A DNA stretch of 64,000 nt, taken from Hanleya hanleyi. Lineage: Eukaryota; Mollusca; Polyplacophora; Lepidopleurida; Hanleyidae. The DNA is taken from assembly GCA_036873755.1 (NCBI GenBank), contig JAVTVY010018696.1, positions 1 through 64,000 of the forward strand, in the 5' to 3' direction. Under the pieces are notes generated by a model. It was not told the DNA's origin. It did no database searches and saw nothing but the letters and a program-made list of their open reading frames with translations. The position numbers and the translations under genes were made by a program. This document shows positions 48,232 to 58,657 of this stretch, in pieces; within the stretch, counting starts at the first letter, position 1, and every line of letters begins with the position of its first letter.

Positions 48232-48327
48232 GAAAACATGGAAGAAATTTTTATCGAGATGAGACTAATTGTTCCCAGTGGTGGAGGAGCACGGGCCTTC
48301 CCTTTCAATCTGTCAACCAGCCCCACG
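48232..48327 (+). CDS. Exon V3: CPxWW cassette exon, intact
   Basis: 96 nt, acceptor ctaatttcAG, donor G|GTATGT, phase 1-1. The frame has GRNFYRDETNCSQWWRSTG then LPFQSVNQPH. Compared with V1 the changes are mainly synonymous (CAC/CAT, GGG/GGA, CGG/CGA, ACG/ACT, AAC/AAT, TCG/TCT, CCT/CCC). It fits B3 in phase. Confidence 0.7.
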
Positions 48328-50179
48328 GTATGTTGTGCTGTACACCTGTGCGTCCATCAGAAACCTCGCCATGATATGAAATACCTATCTTTTCGCTGCA
48401 ACATCAGCGGAATATTCCTTAAATCCACGGAATTTTTGTTTACAACGCTCCGTTAATGTAACTGGAAATAGAAAAATGCAGACTTACTAAACCGAAAAAA
48501 CAAATCGCGTACATCAATCTGTTGGAAGTGGATTCTTGGACCGCATTTTGTATTCACTGTGGCACTAATTGGGCTAATCTTACCTGTCTATGTTAAGTAG
48601 AATACGTTCATTTCCACACGCCTGGAAAGCTAACACAGTAATTTTCAGAATTTTTGAAAACTGGGTGAATTTCCTGTTGGTAACGTTCAGGTACTTCAAA
48701 ATAGGATAAATGAAATAGACTCCACAGGACAAGTCCCAAAAAGCCAAGGACAGTTAGAGTAACTATCTACGTTATAAATGATTCTATAGCTAATTAGACC
48801 CCAGAAGAAAACGGCATAAATTTCAACTGGCATGTTGCCTCCAATGTAATGAGGTACCGGTATGTTTGAGTAATATTATAGCGGTTTCATCTCTTTCACT
48901 TACTTGAATTATTTCCATATAACCGGCCATCAGCTCCAACTCTGTCAAGTCAAATCTAGAGAAATGTCTGGGCCTGTTTGCCCTGGTACCGGTGTTTGAT
49001 TATAGGAGGCGATACCCTACTTTTCAGTTGTTAGGCTATCGACATCTGTTGGTCAATCTCGATACGAAAACAGCATGGAGTTGGCGGATTTGGCCGGCAT
49101 CACCAACACCAATATCCAGTATATGCTCAAAGCCACAGGTGCTTACGAATGTTGATGGATTGGCCGTTCTACAACACTTATCTCCCATAAATCTATTAAT
49201 AAATAATTTCTCGTCATTGTCAGTCCAAATTTAACAGCAAAACTGCTGTATTTGCTGTATGCTTAGTGACATCTTTACCTCTCTTGATAATGCAAGTGAA
49301 ATACGGTGCTTTGAGAGTTTACTGGTCTCTTGGATCAATGTGGCAACTACATATACATACCAGAAAATAGGCTTGGAATGATGTGTTGAAGATATGCCAT
49401 CTTCATATGGGATAATAGTTTGAGGAATCGTCTGTAGCACCTTAAAGTTGATGATCAAAATATCTGTGCAATATCCTGCACAGGATCGCGTCGAAGATGC
49501 TTGGAATCATCTACAGATGCAAGAAGTTCTTTTGGGGTCCAAATTCGTGTGAGCGACTTTCAAATCACTTCGGACACATAATGACGCCCGTTCATGGAAA
49601 AATAATTACGCAGACGATTTGGGGCACATTGGTCTTCTGATTATTCTGATAATAGCCTCGATACTGGGGTTATTAGCCTATAAACATACCACAATCACCT
49701 TGAAGGGGGTCTAACCTCTTCAAACTCATCTACGTACTTGACGGGCCTCGAAATCATTTGAGACTCCGATCTCATCTGTACTGGAGGTAAAGAACCTGGT
49801 AGACGATTCGGAGCGTCTTATTCACCTGTCTATTCGGTGGTTAGCTGTAAGATAATGAAGGGCACCAAAATATTGTTTGTACCAATTATAGCACCACTAC
49901 GCCTGAGATAATGTTATTTGCTATGGGTACTTCACTCCTGTGAATGGCCTTGCAATTATTTGATAACGACAGGTCATCTGCGCATGAGAAAATACATTGA
50001 AACAATATGGAGCACCTTGGTCATCTGAATATTCGGTTGATAGACTTGATCAATAAGATACTGATGTTCATCGCATCCTTGGGCACCGATGGGCGGAACT
50101 AATGACCTCCCTTTTGAGATCACCACATGTATCTTCTTGTAAATCGTTTATTATATATTTCAAAAATGAAGGGTCCGCT

Positions 50180-50530
50180 CTGCTCTGTAGTCTGGCAAAT
50201 AGCCAGTCTGTTATTTACAACTATGGGATGCTGTGAATAATAGCAAACTTCATAGGTTAAAAAAACCTGTAGACTAGACTCATCTGAACAGCCAGAAACA
50301 TTTCGATCAAGCCATGATCAGGTGATGTAGAATGGGCTATACACGATTAACTCGAGAACAGTTACAAAAAAAAGAGCCAGTCCCAAGGCGTATGCCATCC
50401 ACGAAGATCTCGCAGTGGAACATATTTTATCGACTGTATAGATTTGAGATGGTCATAAGATATTCTTTTTAGTTCGGTAGAAGAAAACTATCTTAGGTTG
50501 TTTGAGAGAAATCGGGTTGTTGCATAAGTT
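50180..50530 (+). pseudogene. LINE ORF2 C-terminal remnant in S3
   Basis: Parallel to 40985-41356. It keeps HEDLAVEHIL, then hits a TAG, and ends 'tttgagagaaatcgggttg'. It is more decayed than the S2 copy, but preserves the HIL residues the S2 copy has lost. Confidence 0.6.
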
Positions 50531-51284
50531 TTAATGTGTTTCAATGTGTTGGATTAGTAAGTTATTAACTTGATTACTTAAAATTTTGTTTGGTCGTCCC
50601 TCTATAGATGAAATATTGCTGAACGCGAAGTAAGTCTCGACATGTAGATACTTCACAGAGACTGATTGATTGAAGCCCGAATCCGCTTGGCAGTCTGTGG
50701 AAAGCTAGCCTGTTATTCAATCATTTATATGGAACAGCCTCATCCCATCTAACTTAATACCAGGTTATACTAAGATACTACCAACAAATCCGTGCCTGGA
50801 ACCCTGAAAAAAACACGTTTTGAAAGTTGAAATTTGCAAGAGAAGATGACTTTGGTGTTCCAAATTACCTCTATGTTAGACACGCATACATGGGAGTGTT
50901 AGGTGTTTGCACATTGATTTTTTCAATGTCATTTTGTTAAACAGTCTGCTTTGAACTTTTCCTGAATGCCATTTCCAATATATAGATGACTTTGTTGCTC
51001 CAAATTATTTCAAAGTGATTTTCAAATACGTATTTAACTTTGGTGTCCAAGGGATATGAAATTATGTCCCATAGATGCCCATAAAGATACGAAAATGAGT
51101 GGGGATTTTGATATCACATATCAATGTCTGCATACATGTATATAGATGACTTAAGTGCTCCAAATTACTAAGGGCCGATAACGTAAGGGTTTAAGCATTG
51201 CTTGTTCTTTGACATAGGTGCTATACAATATTTCCTCTCGTTAGTAGATGATTAAGGTGTTCCATAGGCCTCGCCGACGTGACT

Positions 51285-51830
51285 TTTCGCGGGGTTCATG
51301 CTTGTGAGAAGGAATAGGACCTCGCCCATGGAGTTCACGGATGTACAAAGGAATAATGTTCAAATGATATGACGGGAATATAGTTGAAAGCGACGTTAAA
51401 TCAAATCCCCCCACTTGTCGTGTGCGAAATGCGTGACAAAACGCGTTGACTCTGCATGCAGTACTGACAAAAGATGAAGTGCATGACGCGTGTTGACTCT
51501 GCATGCAGTATCGATAAAGGTGAACTGTGTGACGGAACGCGTTGACTCTGCATGCAGTATTGACAAAAGGTGAAGTGCATGACGTGTTGACTCTGCATGC
51601 AGTATCGATAACGATGAACTGTGACAAAACGCGTTGACTCTGCATGCAGTATTGAAAAATGCGAAGTGCATGACGCGTGTTGACTCTGCATGCAGTATCG
51701 ATAAAGGTGAACTGTGTGACAAAACGCGTTGACTCTGCATGCAGTATTGAAAAATGCGAAGTGTGTGAAAACCGGCGTTGACTCCACATACAGTACTGAT
51801 AAACGCGAACTGTTTGACAAACTGCTTTGG
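51285..51830 (+). repeat. Partial SINE tail and expanded TGCATGCA minisatellite
   Basis: Seven good and one degenerate copies of 'gactctgcatgcagta' from 51448 to 51800. Monomers are about 47 bp and alternate in two types ('aaaatgcgaagtgcatgac' and 'ataaaggtgaactgtgtgac'). All three minus frames stay open (up to 199 codons), which is a by-product of the repeat and not evidence of a gene. Confidence 0.9.
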
Positions 51831-52059
51831 AATAAAGCAAGGACCGGCTAACTTCATACGACTAACATAGATCATGCCTCATTCTGATTAGAAGATCTAA
51901 ATATCTCGATCTGATTTTAATACTGCAGATACATGTACCGTGTCGATGTCTGATGTCTTTACGTTTGTCTTTGTCTGAAATGCTGTATTTCCACAGCTAT
52001 ACTAATAGTATTTGTTTTCTGTTCAGATTCAACACAAGAAAACCTTGGCTGATATGTCT

Positions 52060-52340
52060 ACCCGGCGATTGACCTGGGGTGTCGTTGGTGCACACCCCAG
52101 GTGATGGTAAGAATAGGTCTGAACTCTTCATAAGAGGCGACTAACTGCGACACCTATGGAGATCCCGGGAGCGAAAAGGAATAGGATACCACCCGAGGGG
52201 TCTCTGGTGTTAAATGGCATTATGCCGCATAGAACCCTACCCGTGTGGTTTCCGGATGTTTAAAGGAATAGGAACCAACGTCGTAATGACTGAAATAGAG
52301 TTGAACGCGATGTTAAACCATTTTCAGTCACTCACATAAG
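52060..52340 (+). mobile_element. SINE-like element before B3
   Basis: Orthologous to 24518-24797 and 42640-42930, with a private 'ggcattatgccgcatag' change. Confidence 0.85.
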
Positions 52341-52385
52341 TCTATTGTAGATCTTGATAATGATTTGTGTTCATTTGTATTTCAG

Positions 52386-52483
52386 ATGGGAGACCGAAGA
52401 TGATGAGGGAGGCCCTGATGTTACTGGTGGCAGCTTTACAGCGCCATCGCAACATCACCCCTCCACCACTCGAACCAAGACAG
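52386..52483 (+). CDS. Exon B3: GRPKM basic helix exon, third copy
   Basis: 98 nt, acceptor ttcAG, donor CAG|GTAATT (best consensus of the three). The frame is GRPKMMREALMLLVAALQ, then RHRNITPPPLEPRQ. Phase 0 out allows direct joining to the terminal exon at 57085. Confidence 0.8.
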
Positions 52484-52841
52484 GTAATTTTGCATAATTT
52501 TTTGTTCGACAATTAAGTACCCCTATCCTACTTCATATTTTATAATCTATAGTCTTTAGACCTATAAATGTTTTCTACGGACATGTGCTGTCATACATTA
52601 GACTTCTTCCAATCATAACTTATTGGAAGAGATAAATATTATTGAATGAGAGCACGGGAAATTTTTTGTACTAACATATAAGGAATTTTGCTCACAATGG
52701 CTGACCGAAATTTACATATTTTAATAGACTTTATAGTTTCCCCGAAAAGTTGAAGGAAGTTCAAAGGAGTTCACAATGATAATTTTCCGCATGTTTCTAT
52801 ATTTCTACATTTAATAAAGTTTTCATCTTTCGTGTTTTTAG

Positions 52842-53290
52842 ATGTCCAGGCGCAATTAATCTTCGCCTGGTCAGTCACTAGTGGAATGAAAACAGAAAAG
52901 TAAGTATAGAGAAGATCATTGTAGGCTACAATTGTCTCCCTGTAATCCTTGTGGTTCCCTGTGGTTCCGAAAGGTCAATAGTCTCAACGAGGATTCCCCC
53001 TATTTTATTCTGAAAAATAATATTTTGAAATATATTTTGTGCTCTCTAATATATATATATATATATAGCGTCAGTTTTGACAGGGTTCTGGTTAACGCTG
53101 GCATTTACAGGTTGGTTGGTTTACCCAGGTGTCCATATTCACAGGTTTCAGTGTATTTCATCATGTCTCATTCTTCTCCTCACCAGATTGTGTCCCCATA
53201 ACCCGGTCCATGACAATGAGAAACCGCCTGCCTGGCACTCCGGGAAATGATGTCAGCATAATAATATAATGGTCCGTCATCAGCGGCAAA
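52842..53290 (+). pseudogene. C3 and D3: decayed copies of exons C and D
   Basis: C3 (52842-52899) has splice sites but stops after MSRRN in the C frame. D3 (from 53189) keeps VHDNEKPPAWHSGK, then TGA. A second, ~13-nt 'cggcaaaaaaaag|gtaagt' donor region at 53284 shows that the C-D intron unit was duplicated again. Confidence 0.5.
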
Positions 53291-53454
53291 AAAAAGGTAA
53301 GTAAGGAGAGTGCAGAGAAGATCAAAGGCTATAATTGTCCCCGTGTATACTCCTCGTGATTCCCTGTGGTTCCGAAAGTCCAATATATACTTTCAACGAC
53401 GATTTTCCTGCAAATTTTTTTATTTTTAAATACATTTTGTGCTCTCTAATATAT

Positions 53455-53574
53455 AGTATCAGTTTTGACAGGGTTCTGGTTAATGCTGGCATTTACAGGT
53501 TGGTTGGTTTACCCAGGTGCCCGTATTCACAGGTTTCAGTGTAATTTATAATGTCTCGTGTTCCTCCTCACCAG
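53455..53574 (+). repeat. Third copy of the C-D intron 3' end
   Basis: 'agggttctggttaatgctgg...ggttggtttacccagg.g...cctcaccag' occurs at 25505-25628, 53060-53188 and here, each time ending in a usable acceptor. Confidence 0.9.
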
Positions 53575-53839
53575 TTTTCCAAGGGGCAGATCTACCAGGT
53601 CTGATCGAAAGGACAGATCTACCCGGTCTGATCGAAGGAGCAGATCTACCCGGTCTGATTGAAGGAGCAGATCCACCAAGTCTTATCCAAGGGGCAGATC
53701 TACCAGGTCTGATCGAAAGGACAGATCTACACGGTCTGATCGAAGGAGCAGATCTACCCGGTCTGATCGAAGGAGCAGGTCTACCCGGTCTGATCGAAGG
53801 AGCAGATCCACCAGGTCTGATCCAAGGGGCAGATCTACC
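53575..53839 (+). CDS. 27-bp-repeat exon: RS-type frame with one TGA (alternative GADLPGLIE frame open)
   Basis: Ten 27-bp units lie between acceptor caccAG and a consensus donor ACC|GTGAGC at 53840; 265 nt. In the frame entered in phase 2 it reads RSRSTRSDRRSRSTRSD-type repeats and leaves in phase 0, matching exon T. That frame has a single TGA (53660-53662) where the other units have CGA. In another frame GADLPGLIE repeats are open throughout to TGA 53841-53843. An Arg/Ser domain would fit a nuclear RNA-binding protein with the SAP-like and basic exons upstream. Confidence 0.5.
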
Positions 53840-53919
53840 GTGAGCAGGAGCTGAATCCGATATTAGCCTCTACTCAGAACTGTCCACACTGATAAGTGAC
53901 AGTATTCATTATGTCTCCC

Positions 53920-54825
53920 CCAACTAGACATCTACTGTCTGTGCTGTCTGTGTGTCTGTCTGCCCGTCTGTCCCCTCTCCTGCAAGATATCTTGAGAACT
54001 ACGGGACAGAATTTCACCAAACTTGGATGGAAGGTTCATTGGGGTAGCCCCCTCATTTGATTAGGTTTTGGTGTATGGGCGTGTGTTCATTCGTTTCTGG
54101 TGTCCGTCCGTCCGTTCATCTACTTGTACATGTTTTACAGACTTTGTCTGCAGATATCTTGAGAACTACTGGACAGAATTTCACCAACTTGGATGGAATC
54201 TTCTTTGGGATACCCGCCTCATCTGATTAGGTTTTGGTGTGTGCGTGCATCTATCCGTTCCTGTTGTCCGATTTTTTACATGTATGTACATGTCTACTCT
54301 TGTCTACTGGATGAAATTTCACCAAACTTGGATAGAGGCTTCATTAGAATGGCTTCGTGATCCTATTAGATTTTGGTGAGAGTGCTTGCGTGGGTTCATG
54401 CAAAATGTACTTCTGTCTCTCCAATTTTCATTCATCCCATATCTTGGAAACTACTGAACTTCTGTACAGTACATCATGTATTTTCTAGGTGTGCTTCTTG
54501 TATGTTTTGCATCTTTTCTATAATGTGATCAGTTTAAAAAATTAGAAATGATTGATGCTTCACAATTACATGTAGTTCACATTGGTGTCGGAAATCCACC
54601 CTATGCTATATGAATCGCGACTCCTCACTGGGCTACTGCAACAATGAAAATCGCCTCTTCGCAGTTAATATTTTGAGATGCGTAGCTTTGTTTAGGGTGC
54701 TTATTGCTACATACATTTTATAGCATATTCCTTAAATAATGTGCCCACTCAAGGCAAGATGGTAGGTTGCGGAGACGTATGGTTTTGCTAAAAAAACAAC
54801 AATCGGCATAGGCTTTATGCCTTTA
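53920..54825 (+). repeat. ~175-bp tandem element ('gatatcttgagaactactgg')
   Basis: It begins 'caactagacatctactgtct'. Units hold 'aatttcaccaaacttggatg', 'gattaggttttggtgtgtg' and 'tccgtccg'. The right end is 'gggctactgcaacaatgaaa' to 'aatgtgcccactcaaggcaa'. The longer sister copy at 61185-63010 shares both ends. Confidence 0.9.
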
Positions 54826-55344
54826 TGCCTCCAGGGTCAAAGCGGAACCTCCAGCTATTAGAGAGATTACCATATCCAGTCTACTTCCTGTTTGTCGGAA
54901 CCATAAACTGACCGAACTAGCACCAAGGTTGATCTTTTGGTACTATTGTGGAATGACTAGTCCGTCATTCATAATCCAGCCGTCGTCCATTAGAGAATAT
55001 CCGCGTCCATAATCCAAAGACCTATTCCATTTTCCACATAACAGTATTAGCACCAAATTCAAAAAGACAATCATAGTATACATAAACATAGGCTTGTTTC
55101 CTGCAAGAGAGAAGCGGTCAACAGTTTTCAATGATGCCGACAAGACATCATGATGTTCCAAAAAATATCAAATCCGTATCGCTGATCAGTATTCTTAATC
55201 CATAATATTCGTTATAGAGTCGTCATCTGAAAAAAAGATGTATCTCAGTCACGCTTTGATTGTGACTGTTCATATGAGTACCATGAGGATCTTGAAGTAC
55301 ATGGGTTCATACGGCCCCTAGCCCCGGGTTAAGCGGAATTAGAC
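54826..55344. other. Unassigned sequence beside the RT relic
   Basis: A 72-codon minus frame (54943-55161) with a hydrophobic stretch MFMYTMIVFLNLVLILLC is unrecognised; it could be element debris. Confidence 0.45.
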
Positions 55345-56945
55345 ACGTTACGAAACGTAGCGCCATAGATCTTGCACGCTACGTTCGTATTTTGCTATCA
55401 GCATGCGATATGTATCGCCAAATTTGAGAAACTTGGAGTGGAGGCGCTTGGTGGAATAGCCCTGTTTTATAAGATTCTGCAACAATGTTTTGTGACGTTG
55501 GTTAAAATCATCACATTTAACACAGGATCTAGCAAATGCTACTAAGCGAGATATGTATACGCCATATGCAGGTCCCACTGGAATATTACTGTCCAGAAAG
55601 GGATAGTTTACGATGTCGAAATTGTAATCATCTCTTTTGTCATAAAGTCGACGAGAGAGAAGGCCCGCTTCATTTTTATTGAGATATAGGTCTAAATATC
55701 ATGTGCCGGTAGGGCTATCTGTAGTTTCCTTCAAGTCCAGTGAAGGATATATATCCTTCACTGTGCCATTTATATAGCGATTATCCACAGCGAGAAGATC
55801 GTCTATATAGCGTTTGGTGAATGAGAAGGAACGGGCTTTGAATGGATCGGTTTTTGAAAGCGCCTGCATATAGTCATCTGCAAGAGAACAGATACAGGTC
55901 GGCCAACAGGGGTGCACAATTAGTACCCATTGGAATACCTATATCCTGCTGATATATTGTGTTGCCAAATTTCACATAGATATTTTTAATGAGAAATTCA
56001 AGCAACTCTATAAACAAAGAAACATCCTATGAATGATATCTCTTGTATGTAGTCGAGCTAAAGAATGCTTTATGGCTTCCGACATTAATATATCTACGAT
56101 CAGTTTTCTTGAACACAGATATTATTAATGAAAGACGGTCAATAAGGTCCTGATGAAGGATTGTAGTATAGAGAGTCGAGAAATCCCATGTGGATACATG
56201 TCTGTACGGTATGTGACCTTTAGCATCAAGTTCTTCCGTAAGACATTTTGAGTTTTTCAATATCCACATACATTCAACGCCAGAGTTCTTAGAAATAGTG
56301 GCGCAATACCTTTCCCAAAATGCTTTTTACCTCCTGAAGGGCCCTCGTCAATAGGGTTGAAAGAAGCTTGGTGGTGCAGCTTCTAGAACCAGCTATGAAT
56401 CTAGCTTTGTATGGTGATTTATGCATTTTGGGAGTGCAGTATATTTTTGGTATGTCGTTATGATTGGTTGGAAGACGAATACCTCTTTCCCTGAGAAACT
56501 TTTTGTGATTGTTAAATAAATCTTCCAGAGTAAATGCAGTTTGGCAGTAAGTAGACTGATTTGATGAAGATATGTCTACATTCAATTCTTTAACCAGCAC
56601 CTGGTAATAGTAATATTTACATATGAATATTATATTATTCGGAGCTTTGTCTGCTGGGACTATGACGAATTTACTCTGGAGATTTGCTAGAACTTCCTGC
56701 GAATTGAGGTTTCTCAGTACTTGTTTTGCTTGGGGAAGAGTGCTTCTGTCAATATGGCGGATTGTTTCAACGACCTTGCTCTTGGTGAGGTCCAGCCAAT
56801 CAGCGAGTACTGTAGGTTCAACTTTTCTCGCTTAGACCAATCAATAACGTACTGTTCCAATGCAGACAGGACTATCTTCTGGTCGGCCTTCAGATTTATT
56901 CTTCTTGGCTCTCTATATTTAGGTCCCTTCATCGGGGACACAAAT
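55345..56945 (-). pseudogene. Reverse transcriptase relic, Penelope-like, antisense in the last intron
   Basis: Read on the minus strand across at least three frames: an N-terminal part (56941-56714), FVIVPADKAPNNIIF (about 56660), IPKIYCTPKMHKSPYKARFI (about 56430), DFSTLYTTILHQDL (about 56180), GIPMGTNCAP-type region (about 55920), the catalytic RYIDDLLAV (about 55820), then a TGA and YDKRDDYNFDIVNYPF and AYGVYISRLV. The order and the 'FSTLYTT' and 'YIDD' motifs fit a Penelope-like or related retroelement. Frameshifts and stops show it is dead. I saw no GIY-YIG domain downstream. Confidence 0.7.
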
Positions 56946-57084
56946 CAATTACGCTTACGCTGTTACATCAGAATCTGAGAAAACATATTTTATTCATAAC
57001 CTTTTAATTTGAAATCTTAAAAAGTGACCTAAAAATGGGGAAGAATAGGTAAGATAAACGAGTTTTGTTTTTCTCTAACTGCAG

Positions 57085-57150
57085 GTGAACCTCTGGCGTT
57101 ACGAAGACATCACAGAGGATGACTCAAAGGAATTTGGATACCAGCGCTAG
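57085..57150 (+). CDS. Exon T: terminal coding exon
   Basis: Acceptor 'ttttctctaactgcAG' is the strongest in the region. The phase 0 frame VNLWRYEDITEDDSKEFGYQ continues for one more codon to TAG at 57148-57150. It is acidic with no known domain. It fits B3 (phase 0 out) or the RS frame of 53575-53839 (phase 0 out). It is followed by a long AT-rich 3' UTR. Confidence 0.65.
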   Translation: MNLWRYEDITEDDSKEFGYQR

Positions 57151-58650
57151 ATCATTCTAACCGAGAAACAAAAAAGCTGAACCGAGTTGAAGCTAGGATT
57201 TTTGAATTACGAAAAAAATATATATATATTTACATTCTAATCACAAGATTATAAATATATTGCATCCTGTTACATTTGATATAAAAAAAATGTATAACGG
57301 TCAGTTAATATTTTTCCTCATTTCTGAGATTTGATGGATGCTGGAAGGAAGAGCAAGGTAGAAAATCTGCATATTGCTTTTTGTTTGTCATTTAGTTTCA
57401 TGTTGCGCTGTGTACAATAAGGAAATTCAATACTGTTGTTGTAGAAAAGATGAGCCGTTTTGCAATCGTTAATTTACATAATGCAACAGCCACTTTGTAC
57501 GAACTGATCATATCCTATTTCATTGTTACCGTTGTAACGAAACTTATCCCCACAGAATTATGAATGTTGAGTAAAAGAAGTTATTTGATGTGAACTAGTG
57601 AATGAAGTCGCTACCTTTGCGGTGGTCGATGAAAAATGTTTCTGATTGTATGTACTATTTACTTGGGTGCTGGACTTGTATGTATGAATACGGCTAAAAC
57701 AAGAAAATATTTTGTTTCTGGTGAATGCATATCAAGCAGTTTTTTCACACACTTTTCAACCAAGTGATCGTCGTTAACCAAGTTCAGAATAAACAAATCT
57801 GAATTTCTCTTAATGCAATGCTAAGCATTATAAAAGGCTGTTAGTGGTTATAATAGTGTTGGCACAGGAATGTTTCGGGGCACATTATGATCTAACGCAT
57901 ATCACTGTCCTGCATCAGTGCTCTTAAAAATAAAATAAAAATAAATAAAAAAGGCTTCACAACTTCAGCCAAGGCTCTTTGGCCAGAAACAAAAAGGCTT
58001 TATTTGTTTGGCTTTATCTGTATATTCTATTTGTGATCAGTTTTGCAGGAACAAGTCCAGACTGGCAAACGAAGTTGTCATGTTCACATTGTAGGGCTAA
58101 TTATTCATGATAAATTTATTTTATGATCAACATAATCGATTGAAGATGCCAAAAAGCAGATGTTTGTTGCGATTACATGTATTTTTCTACGTGTACAATT
58201 ATATGATGTTTCAGACTAGTTACCTTTGTACAGGTTAAGGCTGATCAGATTTACTCGATGTTAAATTTTGATGTGTAGATCTCACTGGCAAAGACGTTTT
58301 GACAGTGCTTATTTTAACTGGTGGAATTGATGTTCAGTGCAAAATTGTTAGATCATATAGAAACGATATTATACACTATATCACGATGTTTTTGTTTTCA
58401 TTTGTTTCATCTTATTGTCCAAGTTTGCTGGTTTGTGCTTCCATCATGGTGTTGCCCAGGATGCCGAAACAAATCCTGTTCAATGAATAACAAAGGGTGG
58501 CACGTTTAAGACTAACTTAATGGTCACGAGCTTTCATGGATAGTGGATATCTGCTTCGTCAGGTCAAAATTTGTTAAGTTTCCCAGATCTGGCCTATCCC
58601 TATCCCAGCTTTGCAGTGTCTGACCTGTTAACCTCTACAAATTCGAAATG
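57151..58650 (+). other. Probable 3' UTR and downstream; poly(A) signal at 57788
   Basis: AT-rich and exon-free. AATAAA at 57788-57793 is a candidate signal about 640 nt after the stop; further AATAAA-like runs lie at 57927-57950. No other gene was seen. Confidence 0.45.
58515..58562 (-). ncRNA. Hammerhead-like relic (CTGACGA...GAAAGCTC)
   Basis: The minus strand reads CTGACGA, then gcagatatccactatccat (GATA/TATC can pair), then GAAAGCTC. This resembles the CUGANGA - stem II - GAAA core of hammerhead ribozymes found in Penelope-like elements and retrozymes. Stems I and III are not convincing, so this is a low-confidence structural call. Confidence 0.25.
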
Positions 58651-58657
58651 TGCTTCC

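Larger units (their letters stand above)
47600..53290 (+). repeat. Segmental duplication block S3 (V3, LINE remnant, B3, C3, D3)
   Basis: Most complete block relative to S1 and S2, from 'gagcaggatctccagaaatc' through V3, the LINE remnant, the expanded minisatellite, the SINE and B3. It lacks the 38549-40850 insertion of S2. Confidence 0.85.

Noticed and set aside
51241..51875. 199-, 159- and 139-codon frames rich in 'ILHAEST'
   Set aside because: All three minus frames are open because of the minisatellite; the S1 and S2 equivalents have one or two units and no such frame.
53920..54825. Coding frames in the 'gatatcttgagaactactgg' array (also 61185-63010)
   Set aside because: They are tandem repeat translations; frames differ between units.
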